Assembly: GCF_023278565.1 (NCBI RefSeq)
Contig: NC_064682.1
Span: 3,596,001-3,660,000 of the forward strand
Origin: Colletotrichum lupini
Lineage: Eukaryota > Ascomycota > Sordariomycetes > Glomerellales > Glomerellaceae
DNA length: 64,000 bases
Reading direction: 5' to 3'
Shown: one piece after another, positions 51,001 through 62,343 of the stretch
Layout: each line of letters starts with the position of its first letter
Position numbering within the stretch: the stretch's first letter is position 1
The notes under the pieces: generated by a model
Database searches by the model: none
What the model saw: the letters and a program-made list of their open reading frames with translations, nothing else
What the model was told of the DNA's origin: nothing
Program-made: the position numbers and the translations under genes

Positions 51001-51024
51001 CCCCGGCGGATTGCTCCGTCGGGG
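51001..51024 (+). other. GC-rich hairpin at the right end of the nested insertion
   Basis: CCCCGGCGGA and TCCGTCGGGG pair around a TTGC loop with one G-T pair. It ends three bases before the right copy of the 13-bp duplication. Confidence 0.6.
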
Positions 51025-54000
51025 GGCCTAGACTTCTTATATAGTTAGGGTATTTTTTTCTTTTTAATCTTACGAACTATTCGTAATTTAAATATATAAA
51101 AGTTTATATACTTCTCTAAATTATAGAAAATAAATCGATAAACCCTCGATCGTAAAGAGTATTTATTTTAATAAGATCTAATCCCTTAAATAGCTTTTTA
51201 ATAGTTATAATTATACTTTCTTTACGTAATTTTATTATTAGCTCGAAATTAGCTTTCTCTTTTACTATATAAAAGGTATTAATTACCTCGTTATTTATAA
51301 TAAATTATTATATTAGGGCTTACTATTATATCTTTTTATAACGACTTATTAATAATATTAGTACTTTTTTAGTAATTTCCTCTTCTTTATTATTTATTAA
51401 TATTATTACGACGATTTTATTAAAAATAATTTTTTATACCTTTACTACGGGTTATATAGTTTCCCTTAGCTCTTTTCTTTTTTATAAATTAAAAATTACC
51501 TTATTAAGATCTATATAATATAGTCTAACTATTATAATTAATATTTTAAGGGGCTAGTTACGATTCCTTATAACTACGTAAAATCGCTCGTTAATAAAAA
51601 TTAATTTATATAGCCTAGCTTATTATTAAGTAATTTCGCACTATACTTATATATCCGAATTTAATAATATATCTAAATTACCCCCTATATTAGGCCTATT
51701 ATATATAATAATTACCTTATTAACTTATTCTTTTATACTTACCTCGCATAGTACTTATATTACTTTTTTAATTATTTAGGCTCGTTAGTTTATATTTAGT
51801 AGTAATAGTGAGGCTAAGGCCGTTCTTAAATATACTCTAAATACTAATAGTATTAATATAAGCCCGTTAGGCCCTATAGTATCATTATAGTATTTAAGTA
51901 CTATTTAGAGGTATTTATTATTAGTAAAATCGGGATTTTCTTTTTTATTAATTCTAAACGCCCTTTTTAGCTATTAATATATCCTTTTTACTTTTTTAAT
52001 ATTATAATACGCTTTAATAAGTATAATTTTTAGTTATATACCGTAAGCCATTATATTTTCTTTAAATTCTACCGATTTAAAACTAGTATTAGCGTTAGTT
52101 TTAATACTATCTAGCGGTCCCTAATATATATCGATCTATCCCTTTTATAAAGCTACTTATATTATTTTTATTTATAAATCCCGAAGGAATTACCTTATTT
52201 AAAAAGATATAGCTACGTTAATTATATATAGGACTAGCCGACTATTTAAATAAAAAATATTAATAACGATTTTTTAATTAAAATTAAACTTATTACGTAA
52301 CTTAAATTTAAATCTACGTAAGCTCTACGTATTTATTTAGTATTAGTAATATATTTTTATCAACTACTCTAGCGCCCCTATTTTAATATTATTATTATTT
52401 AATTACTTTAAGAAGTTATATAGCCTCGTAATTAACGGGTACTTAAATCTCCGGTATAGTTATCTAAGTTTACTTTTTATTAAGTAATTAATTAACTTCG
52501 TATCGTTAGTTAGCTTTATAAACGCATACCTCTATTATTATTTAATTATTTTAAAATACTTATTACTAAAGATTCTATTCTTCGTATTATTAAATATAAT
52601 ACCTAGTTAATTTATATCTTTTAAATATAAAAGAAATAGGGTATTAATAAGCAAAATATAAAAAGTTATCGTTCCGAAATACGTCTTTATTTTTATTATA
52701 CTTAGGGCGACGATTTCCTTACTTAAGCTAAGGCTAATCTTTATAATACCTACTATTAATATATTAAATATTACTAACGCGATTTTTTATAATACTTAGA
52801 ATTACCCTTTTCTTTTTATTAACTATTATAATACCTTAGTATTTAAGATAATCCTATAGAAATTATTTAGGCCGTATATTTCGTTTATATAAAATACTTA
52901 TACGAGCTTATTATTTAAAAGATCTAAGTAGTATAAAAAGGACCCCTCTAGCTACCCCTAAATTTACTTAGTACTATATTTTTTCTTTTTAAATATCGAG
53001 AGAGGTAACGTCTTTTTTTTAAGTATTAAGAGAATAGGCTTTTATTTTATTAAATTCGCCCTTTTATTTACTTCTATATCTATCATTTAAAGGACCTTTC
53101 TTTATTATTTATAAATAAAAACCTACTTATTAAAAGCCTTTACTACCCTTTATTTATTTAGTTTTATATATTTTTTAAAAACTAACGGAGTAAAAAAAAA
53201 GTAATTAACGTCGTTAATTTCGTTATAATCTAATTTATTAATTTAAGGAATAAGATCTTCTTCGTTTTCTAAATTTCCTATAGGGGGCGGATATTTTAAA
53301 CTACTATTTTAATTACTATTACTAAGTTCTATACCCCTAGATCTACCCTTATATATAATAAAGAATTAATTAAACTAATAAGGGCTAGTTTTACTATTTA
53401 TTACCCTCGACTTTTTATACTATTTATATAATTTCGTACGCTCTTTTTTAGAGTAGTTATTTAACTAATATCTATCTTTTTTATAAATATAGTATTATTT
53501 CTTTTATTATTTTATTTATAAATTAAATCTCTACTTATTTAATAAATTAGGGCCTTTTTATTAATAATTACTATATTTAACTTCTTTTCCTTTTTTATTA
53601 TACGTTCGATCGACTTAATATTATTAATAAGGGCCGTCGTATACTTAAAAATAGCTTTAGTATAGTATTTTTATTTTAATATTAAAACTAGATCTTAGCC
53701 TTAAGTAGAGTATTTCGTAATCTTCGGGTACTTAGTATAGGGTTATTTTTACCTTTAGTACGCGCTAAATTATAATATGAAAATATTTAACTTTTTACTT
53801 ATTAATTCCCTTATTTAACTAGGTTTTTATTAGTTTATTAATTTAATTAATAAGCTCTTTAAAAATCTTTATTTATAATTTACCTTTTATTATCTTGGCT
53901 ATAAATATAAAAGAAATCGCTTATAATTTAAATAAGAGCTCTAAGTTCTTATTGTAAGTTTTAAAGTAGTTTCGGATTATATTAATAATATTAAAAAAGT

Positions 54001-56546
54001 CGTTTTAATCGAGATTATATACTACTTTATAATAATAATTAAAGGCTTTACTTACGAGGACGATATTAATTACTAAATAATATTAATATTCCCTAATCCC
54101 GATATTTTTATAATAATTATAAAATATTATTAAGGTTTTTTATAAAACCTTATACTTCCCTTTAAAATATAATTTCTTTTTTAAAAAGATCTTTTTAAGA
54201 TTTATAAATTACCTCGTATTTACTATTATATTCTTAATATTTATATACGATCCTTATGTTATTACGTATTATTAATAACTTTGGGTCGTCTACTTCCTTT
54301 TATATTAATTAATTAGTACCGAGTTTCGTATTAATAATAGTAACGAATTATAAATTAAAATAAGTAGAATCGTTAATTATCGTATCTTTAGTACTATATT
54401 TTACTTTAATATATCTTTTTATAATAATAAATTACTATTAATAATTATAAAAAAAGAATCTACGTCGTTTACTTTTTTTCTAAATTTATTAAAGCAGTTA
54501 TATACCTTATTAACTTATACTTAGTTTTATAATACAAATTCCTCTTTTATAATTATTATTATTAAAATCTTATATAGTTTTTATAACTATAATTACGTTA
54601 ATAATACCCCTCGTTTATAAAAGAATTTATTAACTACTTTCATAATTCCTAAGCTTATATTTACGAACTATTCGTCTAGTTAGTAACTAAGGTCGTTTAT
54701 AATTTTATAAAATAGGAGTTACCCCTATAGCCCCTTTTTTTTATAAACTTTAATTAAATAGATTAATATAATGTTAATTTACTTACCGTTAAGCTAATCC
54801 GTAATTCTATATATTTACGTCCTTTAATAATCCGGGTTAATATTTACTTATTTATAAGAAATTAAAATTTTATTTAAAATCGGGTTCCTCCTTTTCTTTT
54901 TTACTCTAACTCGCTAAAGGTCGTACTCTAGCTTATATTCGTATTAATAATTATTAATATATTTAATTTTAATAAGGATATATTTAATCTACGTATTAAT
55001 TATAATAAATCCGTACTTTTATTACTTAATAAATTTATCAAAGTTTAGGAAATTCCTATTTCTTTTTGTTATCTTATTACTACTCTCGTTTTTATTATTT
55101 TTAATAATTATTACTACCCTTTTAAATTACTAACTATTATACTTATTAAGATCTTTTTTTTTATTTAATATAAAAAGGTTAGTTTTAGTAATTCCTTTTT
55201 TTAATAATAATAATAGACGTTTATATTATTATAAAAGAATATAATAATTAATCTTAGGATCTTTATTAATAGCCGATTTTTTACTATTTTATATATTTTT
55301 AACTTTTTAAACCTCGTACTCTTTATAATTTTTAAATAGCTTCTTTTTTTAACTTACCTCTTTTAATACGGTATTTTATAAAAATAATTAAAAATAAACG
55401 CTAAATAGTTTATAAAGGAGCTATATAAGTTATTAAGTATAGTTAGCAAAGTTAAGCCCTCTTTTTTATAAAGTCGTAAACGTTAAGGACTCGTTAAAAA
55501 TACCCTTTTTATTATTTATACTTAGTAAGGCTAAATACTTTAAAGATCTTTTTTTTCACTATTTCTTTATACCCTATTTTATATTTTTTAAATAGTTTTT
55601 TTATAACTTAAGTATAATTAAGTAATTATTACTTATTAGCGATCCCTTTTATTACTTAGTTAATATTTTAAAATTAGTAATCTCGTATTAAGAACTAGTA
55701 TAAAAAGAAGCCCTTTAGTAATATTCTAAAGGATTCTTTTTTTTTTTCTTAGATCCTCGTTTTTTAGCCTTTTCTTAAGCTAATAATAATTATAATAAGA
55801 GGTTATAAAACTACTTTAAAATAGCCGCCTTTTTTTTAAATTAATTTTTAAAATCCGTAATATTCTTAATTTGATATTATTAAAACTTTTAAATCCCCTC
55901 CTTAACTTTATTAAACTATCCCCTATATTATATTCTTAAGTAATACTCGGGGGGTAGTTAAGGGGGCTTTAAAGAGATTATTTAAATCCTAAGTTTTAAA
56001 ATTATATTTATAAAATCCTCGTAATATTAGACTTTTTTATATATTATAAATCTTTTAGTTTTATAACTCTTATATAAGTTCTTATTACGCTTATTAAAAA
56101 TATTTATATTTAAAAACCTCTTTTTTTAATTATATAATATTTTTTTATATTATATTATTAAGCTCGTTTGTTACGCTAATTAATTAAGTAAATAGTCGCT
56201 ACGTAAGTATTTCTTTTTATTAATTTAACTAATTAATTTTTAATTGCGGGCCGGTTACGGAAAAGTTATTTAATAAAAAAGTTATTTAAAGTAATAATAA
56301 AAAGCTAATTATTTAAGCGGTTTTATTAATTAATATAATTTAATATAATAAACGTCGACCTCTCGTAAGTAATAAAGGGCAATAATTACTTAATTCTATA
56401 TAATATTCGAGGATCGCCCCTTTTTATCTATTTTTATAAAGTTAATTAGTACGAATTTCTTATTTTATATAATATTAAGAGGTCGTCTTTTTTATATAAT
56501 AAAATACCTTACTAATTTATAATAATAAAATTTAATTATTAATTAG

Positions 56547-56751
56547 TATTAGTATCCTTATTATAAAGTATTTAGTTCGAACCGTAGTTAATAAAGAGAT
56601 TAATTAAATTATATAAATATCTACGTAATAAGTATAAAAAGGAGGTTCTAACTGTAGGTTAGGCTAGCTACGATAATCCTAAATAGGGCCCCTAATTGGC
56701 CCCTGCGCAGTCGGCTATATGCCGCGGTCGAATTAGACTTCTAATCCGACA
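56547..56751 (-). repeat. Copia 2 5' LTR, 205 bp
   Basis: Right LTR on the plus strand, equivalent to the 5' LTR. The outer 60 bases retain CA, TG and CG sites, unlike the other LTR of this copy. Confidence 0.85.
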
Positions 56752-57145
56752 CGTTAGTTGATATTGACGCATCCCACAAGTCGACGGTTGTGTCTTCTAC
56801 TTTAGCAAGTGTTGCTTTAGCTGCGTTGTTAACGATGATGTCGATCTTCCCAAATTGGTCGACGGCGGCTTGCACAAGATGAGAGGGGCCGCTCGTGGTC
56901 GAAATGTCTGCTTCCACGGCAATCCAAGGGCTCGTCAGGCTTTCCCCAAGATCGCGCGCGGCGCGTTCCAACTCGGGCCAACCGTAGTTGATGACCACCG
57001 AAGCCCCTCGGGCTGAGAGTTCTCTAATAACGGCAGCTCCAATGCCGGACGAAGAGCCCGTCACTAGAGCTACCTTGCCCGCGAGCGCATTGGGGACGGC
57101 GTCTTTAGGGGGGTTGATTCGTTTGCGACTTGCAATAGCTTCCAT
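56752..57145 (-). pseudogene. Short-chain dehydrogenase, 5' part, cut by copia 2
   Basis: Starts at ATG 57145 and encodes about 131 residues. The NAD(P) Rossmann motif TGSSSGIG is at residues 29-36, and NNAA (IIVNNAAKATL) follows before the break at SISTN. The gene resumes at 48158; removing the element and one target-duplication copy leaves 828 nt, exactly 276 codons with stop, a normal 275-aa SDR. It would oxidise or reduce an alcohol/ketone substrate. It is divergent from the hydrolase gene at 57769. The TSD copy here reads TAACG on the gene strand instead of CAACG, a CA-to-TA change typical of RIP. Confidence 0.9.
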
Positions 57146-57768
57146 GGTCGAATCGTCCAGTCTGATGATCAATTATTTGAACATAACAGGTTTGTTTTCT
57201 TCCAGAGCAGGTATCTATTGAAAAACTTGAGGAGATATATTAGACACCATAGGCGCTTTCAACCTTCGCCTAAATGACTGGTCGTCAGATCTTGAGTGGG
57301 CCGGGGCATTCAGCACTGCTTCGAGTCGGACCACGTTCGCAGCCGGAAGTTGCACGGCGTTCAAAGAAACAAACGTCCGAAACCCATAACCACTGCGTAA
57401 TACCACCTTATGATGAGATGCTTTCCGTCTGGTTGCCTAGGCACTCATATTGGTGTCGATGAATCATGCCGAAACATGGGTCATTCATGGTTCGGATTTC
57501 GGCCGGAAACCAGTGTTGCCAGCTTCCGGTCTTCCGGCCCGTGCGACTGTGTTGCTTTGGATTTCTGCCAACAACGACAAGGAAGAAATGTGACGCATGA
57601 GTCCAGGATGTTACTGTATCAGCTAAAGACTCCTAGCTGGCCGATACTCATCGGCAGAGAGAACGTCAGTAATCGCCTTGGCTTCACTTAAGGGGTCGAA
57701 TGAAATCCTCGTGTTAGGTTGAAACGTGAACCATTGCGACAGCACATCAGAGGAGCCGATTGCCAAAA
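57146..57768. promoter_or_regulatory. Divergent promoter of dehydrogenase and hydrolase genes
   Basis: A 623-bp region between two diverging starts. It has four CCGGAA/TTCCGG cores: 57343, then TTTCGGCCGGAAACC at 57498-57512 and CTTCCGGTCTTCCGGCCC at 57523-57540. The same core lies in the monooxygenase-P450 promoter and upstream of the regulator, consistent with, but not proving, one common zinc-cluster factor. Confidence 0.4.
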
Positions 57769-59078
57769 ATGTCGACATCTTTCCAAAATCAGGCTGTAGC
57801 AGAAACGCGTCCGGATGCTGATGGTGTCACTGGCCTGGCCGTGTTCGCGACCGATTCATCAGGTGAGTCTTCGTGCGATATGGTGGTTTCCAGAGTCCAG
57901 GCTTTCAGGACCAATCGATGTGAGGAGATTGCTAACATTCGCTAAGGGCATCAACTCATCGAGGAGTATTTTGGCCGAAGCAGCACCATCAAGTCCGACA
58001 AAATCGGAAAGGATAGTGTATTCTGGATCTATTCGATCACGAAAACAATTACAGCGATTGCTGCTTTGCAGTGCGTGGAGCGAGGCCAGATCAAACTAGA
58101 CGACGAGGTTTATGATGTTCTTCCTGAACTCGAAGACTTTCAAGTCCTTGGCCATGATCAAGCGGGCAACGTGACACTTCACCCACACAAGGAGAAGATC
58201 ACTCTTCGCCATCTGCTTTCTCATACCAGTGGCATTGGTGTGGACGTCTTTGATCCGAGGCTTCAGGCCTGGCGGATGTCTCGTGGAGAACATCCGCAAG
58301 CCTTTTCGGGGGACTCAAAGAAGGCATACACTATCCCTCTCCTCTTCGAGCCAGGCCATGGTTGGGCTTATGGAGGAGGCGTCGAGTGGGCCGGGATCCT
58401 AGTCGAGAGACTGAACAAGATGAAGCTCGGCGAATACATGAAGACCAACATCTTCGAGCCTCTGGAAATGACCAGTACAACATTCCATCCTGACAGAGAT
58501 TCTACAATCAAGGAGAGACTAGTCGAGACGAGTACGAGAATCTCGGATGGCACACTCGTGCCCATGGAAGGCCCTTACCCCGCTGTCACGGAGGACGACA
58601 GTGGAGCTATGGGCCTCGTCTCGAGTGTACCGGACATCACCAAGTTGACAACTGACCTTCTTCAAACTAAGCCGATGATTCTCAGCGAAGAGTCTTTGAG
58701 GGAGTTGTTCTCGCCACAGTTCAGCGCCAACTCGTCATCCGCTGGGATGCTCGCTTATGGTGCAGTAAGTCTGCCATGAAACCATCACGTCGAGATGAGA
58801 TACTAACAAATTTCTAGATGATGTACGGCCGGCTGACTGGAGAGGAGTATGATCCTTCAAAGGTTGGTCAAGCTCTAGGAGCTTACTTCATCAAGGATGA
58901 CACTAGGATCCTGCCCGGCGGGACACTCGTCATGACAGGAATTCCGAACCTGGTCTGGTTTGTGAACCGCGAGAAGGGAATAGGCGGCTTCTACGCGAGC
59001 GCTATCATGCCGCCCGATGACGCCAAAAGCACAAAGTTGATACAAGGGTTTCTCGAGGAAGTTTTCAGCGGAAAATAA
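57769..59078 (+). CDS. Beta-lactamase-family serine hydrolase / transesterase
   Basis: Exons 57769-57862, 57947-58764 and 58818-59078 give 390 aa. The SxxK motif is Ser61-Ile-Thr-Lys64 in VFWIYSITKTITAIAAL, a class C beta-lactamase-like nucleophile and base. Typical flanks follow: LRHLLSHTSGIG, WAYGGGVEWAG (the region of the catalytic Tyr), and SGAMGLVSSVPDITK. This family includes esterases and acyltransferases such as LovD of lovastatin synthesis, as well as EstB-like esterases. Cytoplasmic: no signal peptide is seen. Divergent from the dehydrogenase broken by copia 2, so the two probably shared regulation. A role in attaching or removing an acyl group in the pathway is an inference. Confidence 0.9.
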
Positions 59079-59985
59079 GGGTCAATATCTTTTCGTTGCG
59101 TTCAGATCCTCCAGGCAGCCACGATGTACATATATCAAGATCTTGTGCAGTGTGTTGAAATTATGCAGTAATTTTCTCTGAGAGTGCGAGAAGATCGGCG
59201 CGCCGTTCATTTCAACCCCTGGATTCAGCTGCTGGTTAGCGCCATCAGAAGACCCTTGCTGGCATCACCGCAGATCAGCTAGTGTTCCTCGAATTGGCCT
59301 TTATTGGTTAAGACTCGGATGAAAGACACATCCCGAGGAAGCAAAAGAAAGCCCAGGATGCAGCCTTCTTGTTTCCCATACTGACTCTTTCTGCTCTAGC
59401 TTCTGAACCAAAACCACCGGGTGAGCCGAGGAGGCACCGCTATCACACAAAAGACCCATGATTCCAGGTGTGCTGGTCACACTAATCGAATGATCACTAA
59501 TACACATATTTCGCAGTGAGATGCTCTCAAGCCAGCAACGGGGATAGTTCGCCATATTGCAAAGATATTGTGCATGCCCATGCCCATTGTAACAGAATGC
59601 AGACTCAGATTGGATGTCATCCTTTGTTAGCATCTGTATAAACCTCCTACATGCACCACAAAATGAAGAACGCGCCAAATTTGGCGAGTCATGTCCCGGG
59701 AGAACATTGCTGGGTGCAACAATCCTCAAGATCCATACTCAATTTGACGTCACTAGTACGAGCAGCAGCACTATTCATCCGACTCGAACTAGTCCCGATC
59801 TTCCCTAGATTTATGGCTATACCCAAAAGATGTTCCCTTTGTTCGGGAGCTAACGCCAGAACCTAGGTCCCCGCAGACGCTCCATGGTTGCCCTCCCTTC
59901 AGTGTGTCCCTTCTCTGCCCATTCCGTCAGAAATTCTCCATCACGAAAGGAACATCACAGCCAGAAGCACTTGAAGTAGATCAAA
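59079..59985. other. Intergenic, no supported gene
   Basis: Downstream region of the hydrolase and promoter of the bZIP gene. Short open frames on both strands show no recognisable features. Confidence 0.45.
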
Positions 59986-61157
59986 ATGGCCGAAACGACG
60001 ACATTACCACATATCTCAAGCCTAGTTCAGCCTGCAATACGAACAGTGGTGTCTAGCGAGGACAACTGGAAGGGCAAGACGAGCCCTGCGGAGAGACGGA
60101 AGATCCAGAACAGGCTCAATCAGCGAACGTGGAGTAAGCCGCGCACCCACCTCATGCAACCTGCTTACGCCCGCCTTTGATTGCCCATCATTTGATGGAA
60201 TTTTCGACCACATCTCGTCCAGTGACATCTGCTTACTCGTCTACTTTCGCGACAGGACAACGAAGAAAAGCTGAGAAGCAACAACAGCGCCAGGCGACGA
60301 CCCGACAGTCCGGTACGGACGAAAGGAAACCCTCGTCCCTTCCCTCGTCCAGCAGCAGCCTGTCGCCGCCATCCTCCATCGTAGCAAGCTCGAAGTGGGC
60401 AGCAGCATTACCAGCCGCCTCCGTGGCCAATGATAATGGCACGACGACCTACATGACGGTGGGAATGTCTCGGCAGGGCCTATGCAAGTCGAAAACGAGC
60501 TCGCAGAGAAGCGCCAAGTATATGACGCTGATGGCCTTGAAGTACATCGGACGGCAACGACAAATTGCAGACATTCGAGACGAGGACTTGGACGACATAT
60601 ATCAGCTGTTCCTACAGCACGCGCATGAGAGTAGAAGGAGCCCGAACCCGGATCCAATGTCGGATTCACTAATACCGCTTGTGCAATTCAACTTGTTCCG
60701 CGGCTTGATGGAGAACATGAGAACGTTGGGTATCACTATGCCCATGATCTGTGACGATGACTGCGTGTCTCCCTTTGGAAGCGACCCCATGTACAATGCC
60801 AACACCGCTTGGAATGTCCCGTACTTTTTGAAGCCGACGGAGACGCAGCTGACAACTATACACCACCCCTGGCTTGACTTTTTGCCCCTACCGAGGATGC
60901 GGGATAACTTGATCAAGGCTGGGGATGACTGGGACGACGAGGCGCTGTGTCTAGACATGGTAGGCGACGGAGATGCGCCATCTGGAAAAGGAGGCATGAT
61001 ACTGTGGGGAGAACCATGGGATCCCAATAGCTGGGAGGTCACAGAGGACTTTGTCGAGAAGTGGCGGTGGATCCTTGCAGGCTGCGAGGAGATTATCAGG
61101 TCTTCTAATTACTGGAGGGCAAAACGAGGCGAAAAGAGGATGAGGGTGAGAATATGA
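59986..61157 (+). CDS. bZIP-type regulator with DUF3425 domain
   Basis: Two exons, 59986-60133 and 60256-61157, give 349 aa. The basic region, ERRKIQNRLNQRTW joined to RQRRKAEKQQQ across a 122-nt phase-1 intron, matches the NxxxQRxxRxRR core of the fungal bZIP/DUF3425 group. There is no clear heptad zipper, as is usual for that group. A Ser/Pro-rich linker follows, then a C-terminal DUF3425-like domain (LVQFNLFRGLMENMRTLGI, HPWLDFLPLPRMRDNLI, ILWGEPWDPNSWEVTEDF). Expected nuclear DNA-binding regulator; targets unknown. It could belong to the adjacent cluster or be independent. Confidence 0.88.
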
Positions 61158-61443
61158 AGACCAAGTTGCTCTCATGGCCATAACTACATCAGCGCCATGT
61201 TCCATGATTGATTGACTCTTTTGATCCAGGTGTCTGTGAGTTGGCCGCGCCATTGGCAGTAGTTACAATCAGGTGGAATGAGACAAGGCGTCCGACCGAT
61301 CCTTGACTTTCCACGAGGCGCTTGCAGATGATCCGGCAAGCCGGTGACGCGAAGGCCGGGCGGCATTGAGCTCACTCCGCCCGATGCACCACGCGCTAGA
61401 GCCATCTTGCCAACTACATGTTCATAATCCCCTGTAATCCTCC

Positions 61444-62343
61444 ATGCAGTCCTTGGTTCGACTCAGCTTCGGGAGGTTGGGGACCAGTCGCCAGTGTTAT
61501 CAGTATTCCTCGCTCCAGCATCGAGGTCAGCAAAGAATCAGAACTATCTTCAAAGACGGCATTGCTGCCCATGCCGATCCATCAAGAGCACTACAGCGGC
61601 GGGTATTCTCCGAGTCCTCGACTGCCAGGGTATTGCCAACCTCCCAGGAAACAATAGCGAGCCATCTGCGCAATTGCGGCATTGACAAATGGGGCTGGGT
61701 GATATACCGCACCACATATGGTGACGATGAAGCCTGGGAACGTTGCAAAGAGATCATCACCTACCGTACGCGCCGCAACATCGCAGACTCGGATGCACCA
61801 GGCATTGCAAAGAACCTGGAGTTGACTTTTTTTGACGACAAATTCTTGTTTGATGGGGCCTCAAAGCATCAGCTCCGATCGCATTTTCGCACTTGGTCCC
61901 TGGACGCATTTCAATCGGAGAACCCAGGAACACAAGATGTATCCAATATCCTAGGTCTCCGCTCACAAGGTTGTGGCGTCCCTCGATATGTGTACTTCTT
62001 CCAGGTAGACCTGGAGTCCCTCCGGAGTATCGTGTTCGAGGCGCCTCAACCGCCTGACTACGATCTTGACTGTGAGAGCCACATCAACTTCATCGACGCC
62101 TACTGGAAACCGATAAGAGAATGGGCCGGAGTGCTACGACATACAGAGCAAGACGAGATCGATGCTTTCGAGACCGCTCATGAGCCTATCGAGGGGTGCG
62201 GAGAGGAGAACGTCGGATGGATGAAGGTGTCTACTGAGACGATGGGTTCCGACTGGTATGAGGTATGGCTTGGCAGTATCGGCGGCGATGCCAGCACTTG
62301 GTATGTTTTCTACCAACGCCCGCCCGGGAAGGTGTACTGGTAA
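61444..62343 (+). CDS. Conserved fungal protein of unknown function
   Basis: Single open frame of 299 aa. The core begins at GWVIYRTTYGDDEAWERC and includes FDGASKHQLRSHF, RYVYFFQVDLESLRSIVF, HINFIDAYW and EENVGWMKVSTETM, ending YVFYQRPPGKVYW. I recall similar proteins starting W-G-x-V-I-Y-R-x-T-Y in many ascomycetes, usually without known function. The N-terminal 40 residues are rich in Arg and Ser and poor in acids, compatible with a mitochondrial presequence, but could also reflect a start placed too early. A decayed tandem copy follows at 62608. No catalytic motif seen. Confidence 0.75.
   Translation: MQSLVRLSFGRLGTSRQCYQYSSLQHRGQQRIRTIFKDGIAAHADPSRALQRRVFSESSTARVLPTSQETIASHLRNCGIDKWGWVIYRTTYGDDEAWERCKEIITYRTRRNIADSDAPGIAKNLELTFFDDKFLFDGASKHQLRSHFRTWSLDAFQSENPGTQDVSNILGLRSQGCGVPRYVYFFQVDLESLRSIVFEAPQPPDYDLDCESHINFIDAYWKPIREWAGVLRHTEQDEIDAFETAHEPIEGCGEENVGWMKVSTETMGSDWYEVWLGSIGGDASTWYVFYQRPPGKVYW

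Larger units (their letters stand above)
49851..51026. mobile_element. Nested 1.2-kb insertion in copia 2, family unknown
   Basis: Bounded by the 13-bp direct repeat CCTAGACTTCTTA (49838-49850 and 51027-51039) and absent from copia 1. Its left third, about 49965-50215, has ordinary composition with many CA and TG sites. The right part is again CA-depleted. It contains four imperfect 12-14 bp tandem units, a relic open frame starting ATG at 50471 (MPVDKSAPLGLGALGQLDA) with stops mostly at TAG, and a GC-rich hairpin at its right end. A target duplication of this length suggests target-primed retrotransposition, but no known family was recognised. Confidence 0.55.
48164..56751 (-). mobile_element. 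Ty1/copia LTR retrotransposon, copy 2, with nested insertion
   Basis: 8588 bp, minus orientation, 205-bp LTRs with TG..CA ends at the outer borders, and a target duplication CGTTG (48159-48163) / CGTTA (56752-56756). A T-rich run just inside the left LTR is the inverted polypurine tract of copy 1. The coding part is RIP-destroyed and matches copy 1 in inverse orientation; the RNase H end is at about 48650-48710. It is 1196 bp longer than copy 1, of which 1189 bp is a nested insertion plus its 13-bp duplication at 49838-51039. It lies in the same direction as the dehydrogenase gene it splits. Confidence 0.88.

Noticed and set aside
49838..51039. Nested insertion as a Helitron (terminal hairpin followed by CTAG)
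   Set aside because: A 13-bp direct duplication flanks it and there is no 5' TC end; Helitrons do not duplicate their target.
56570..56590. GGTTCGAAC-like sequence in the copia LTRs resembling a tRNA B box
   Set aside because: No A box or cloverleaf around it; it is simply part of all four LTRs.
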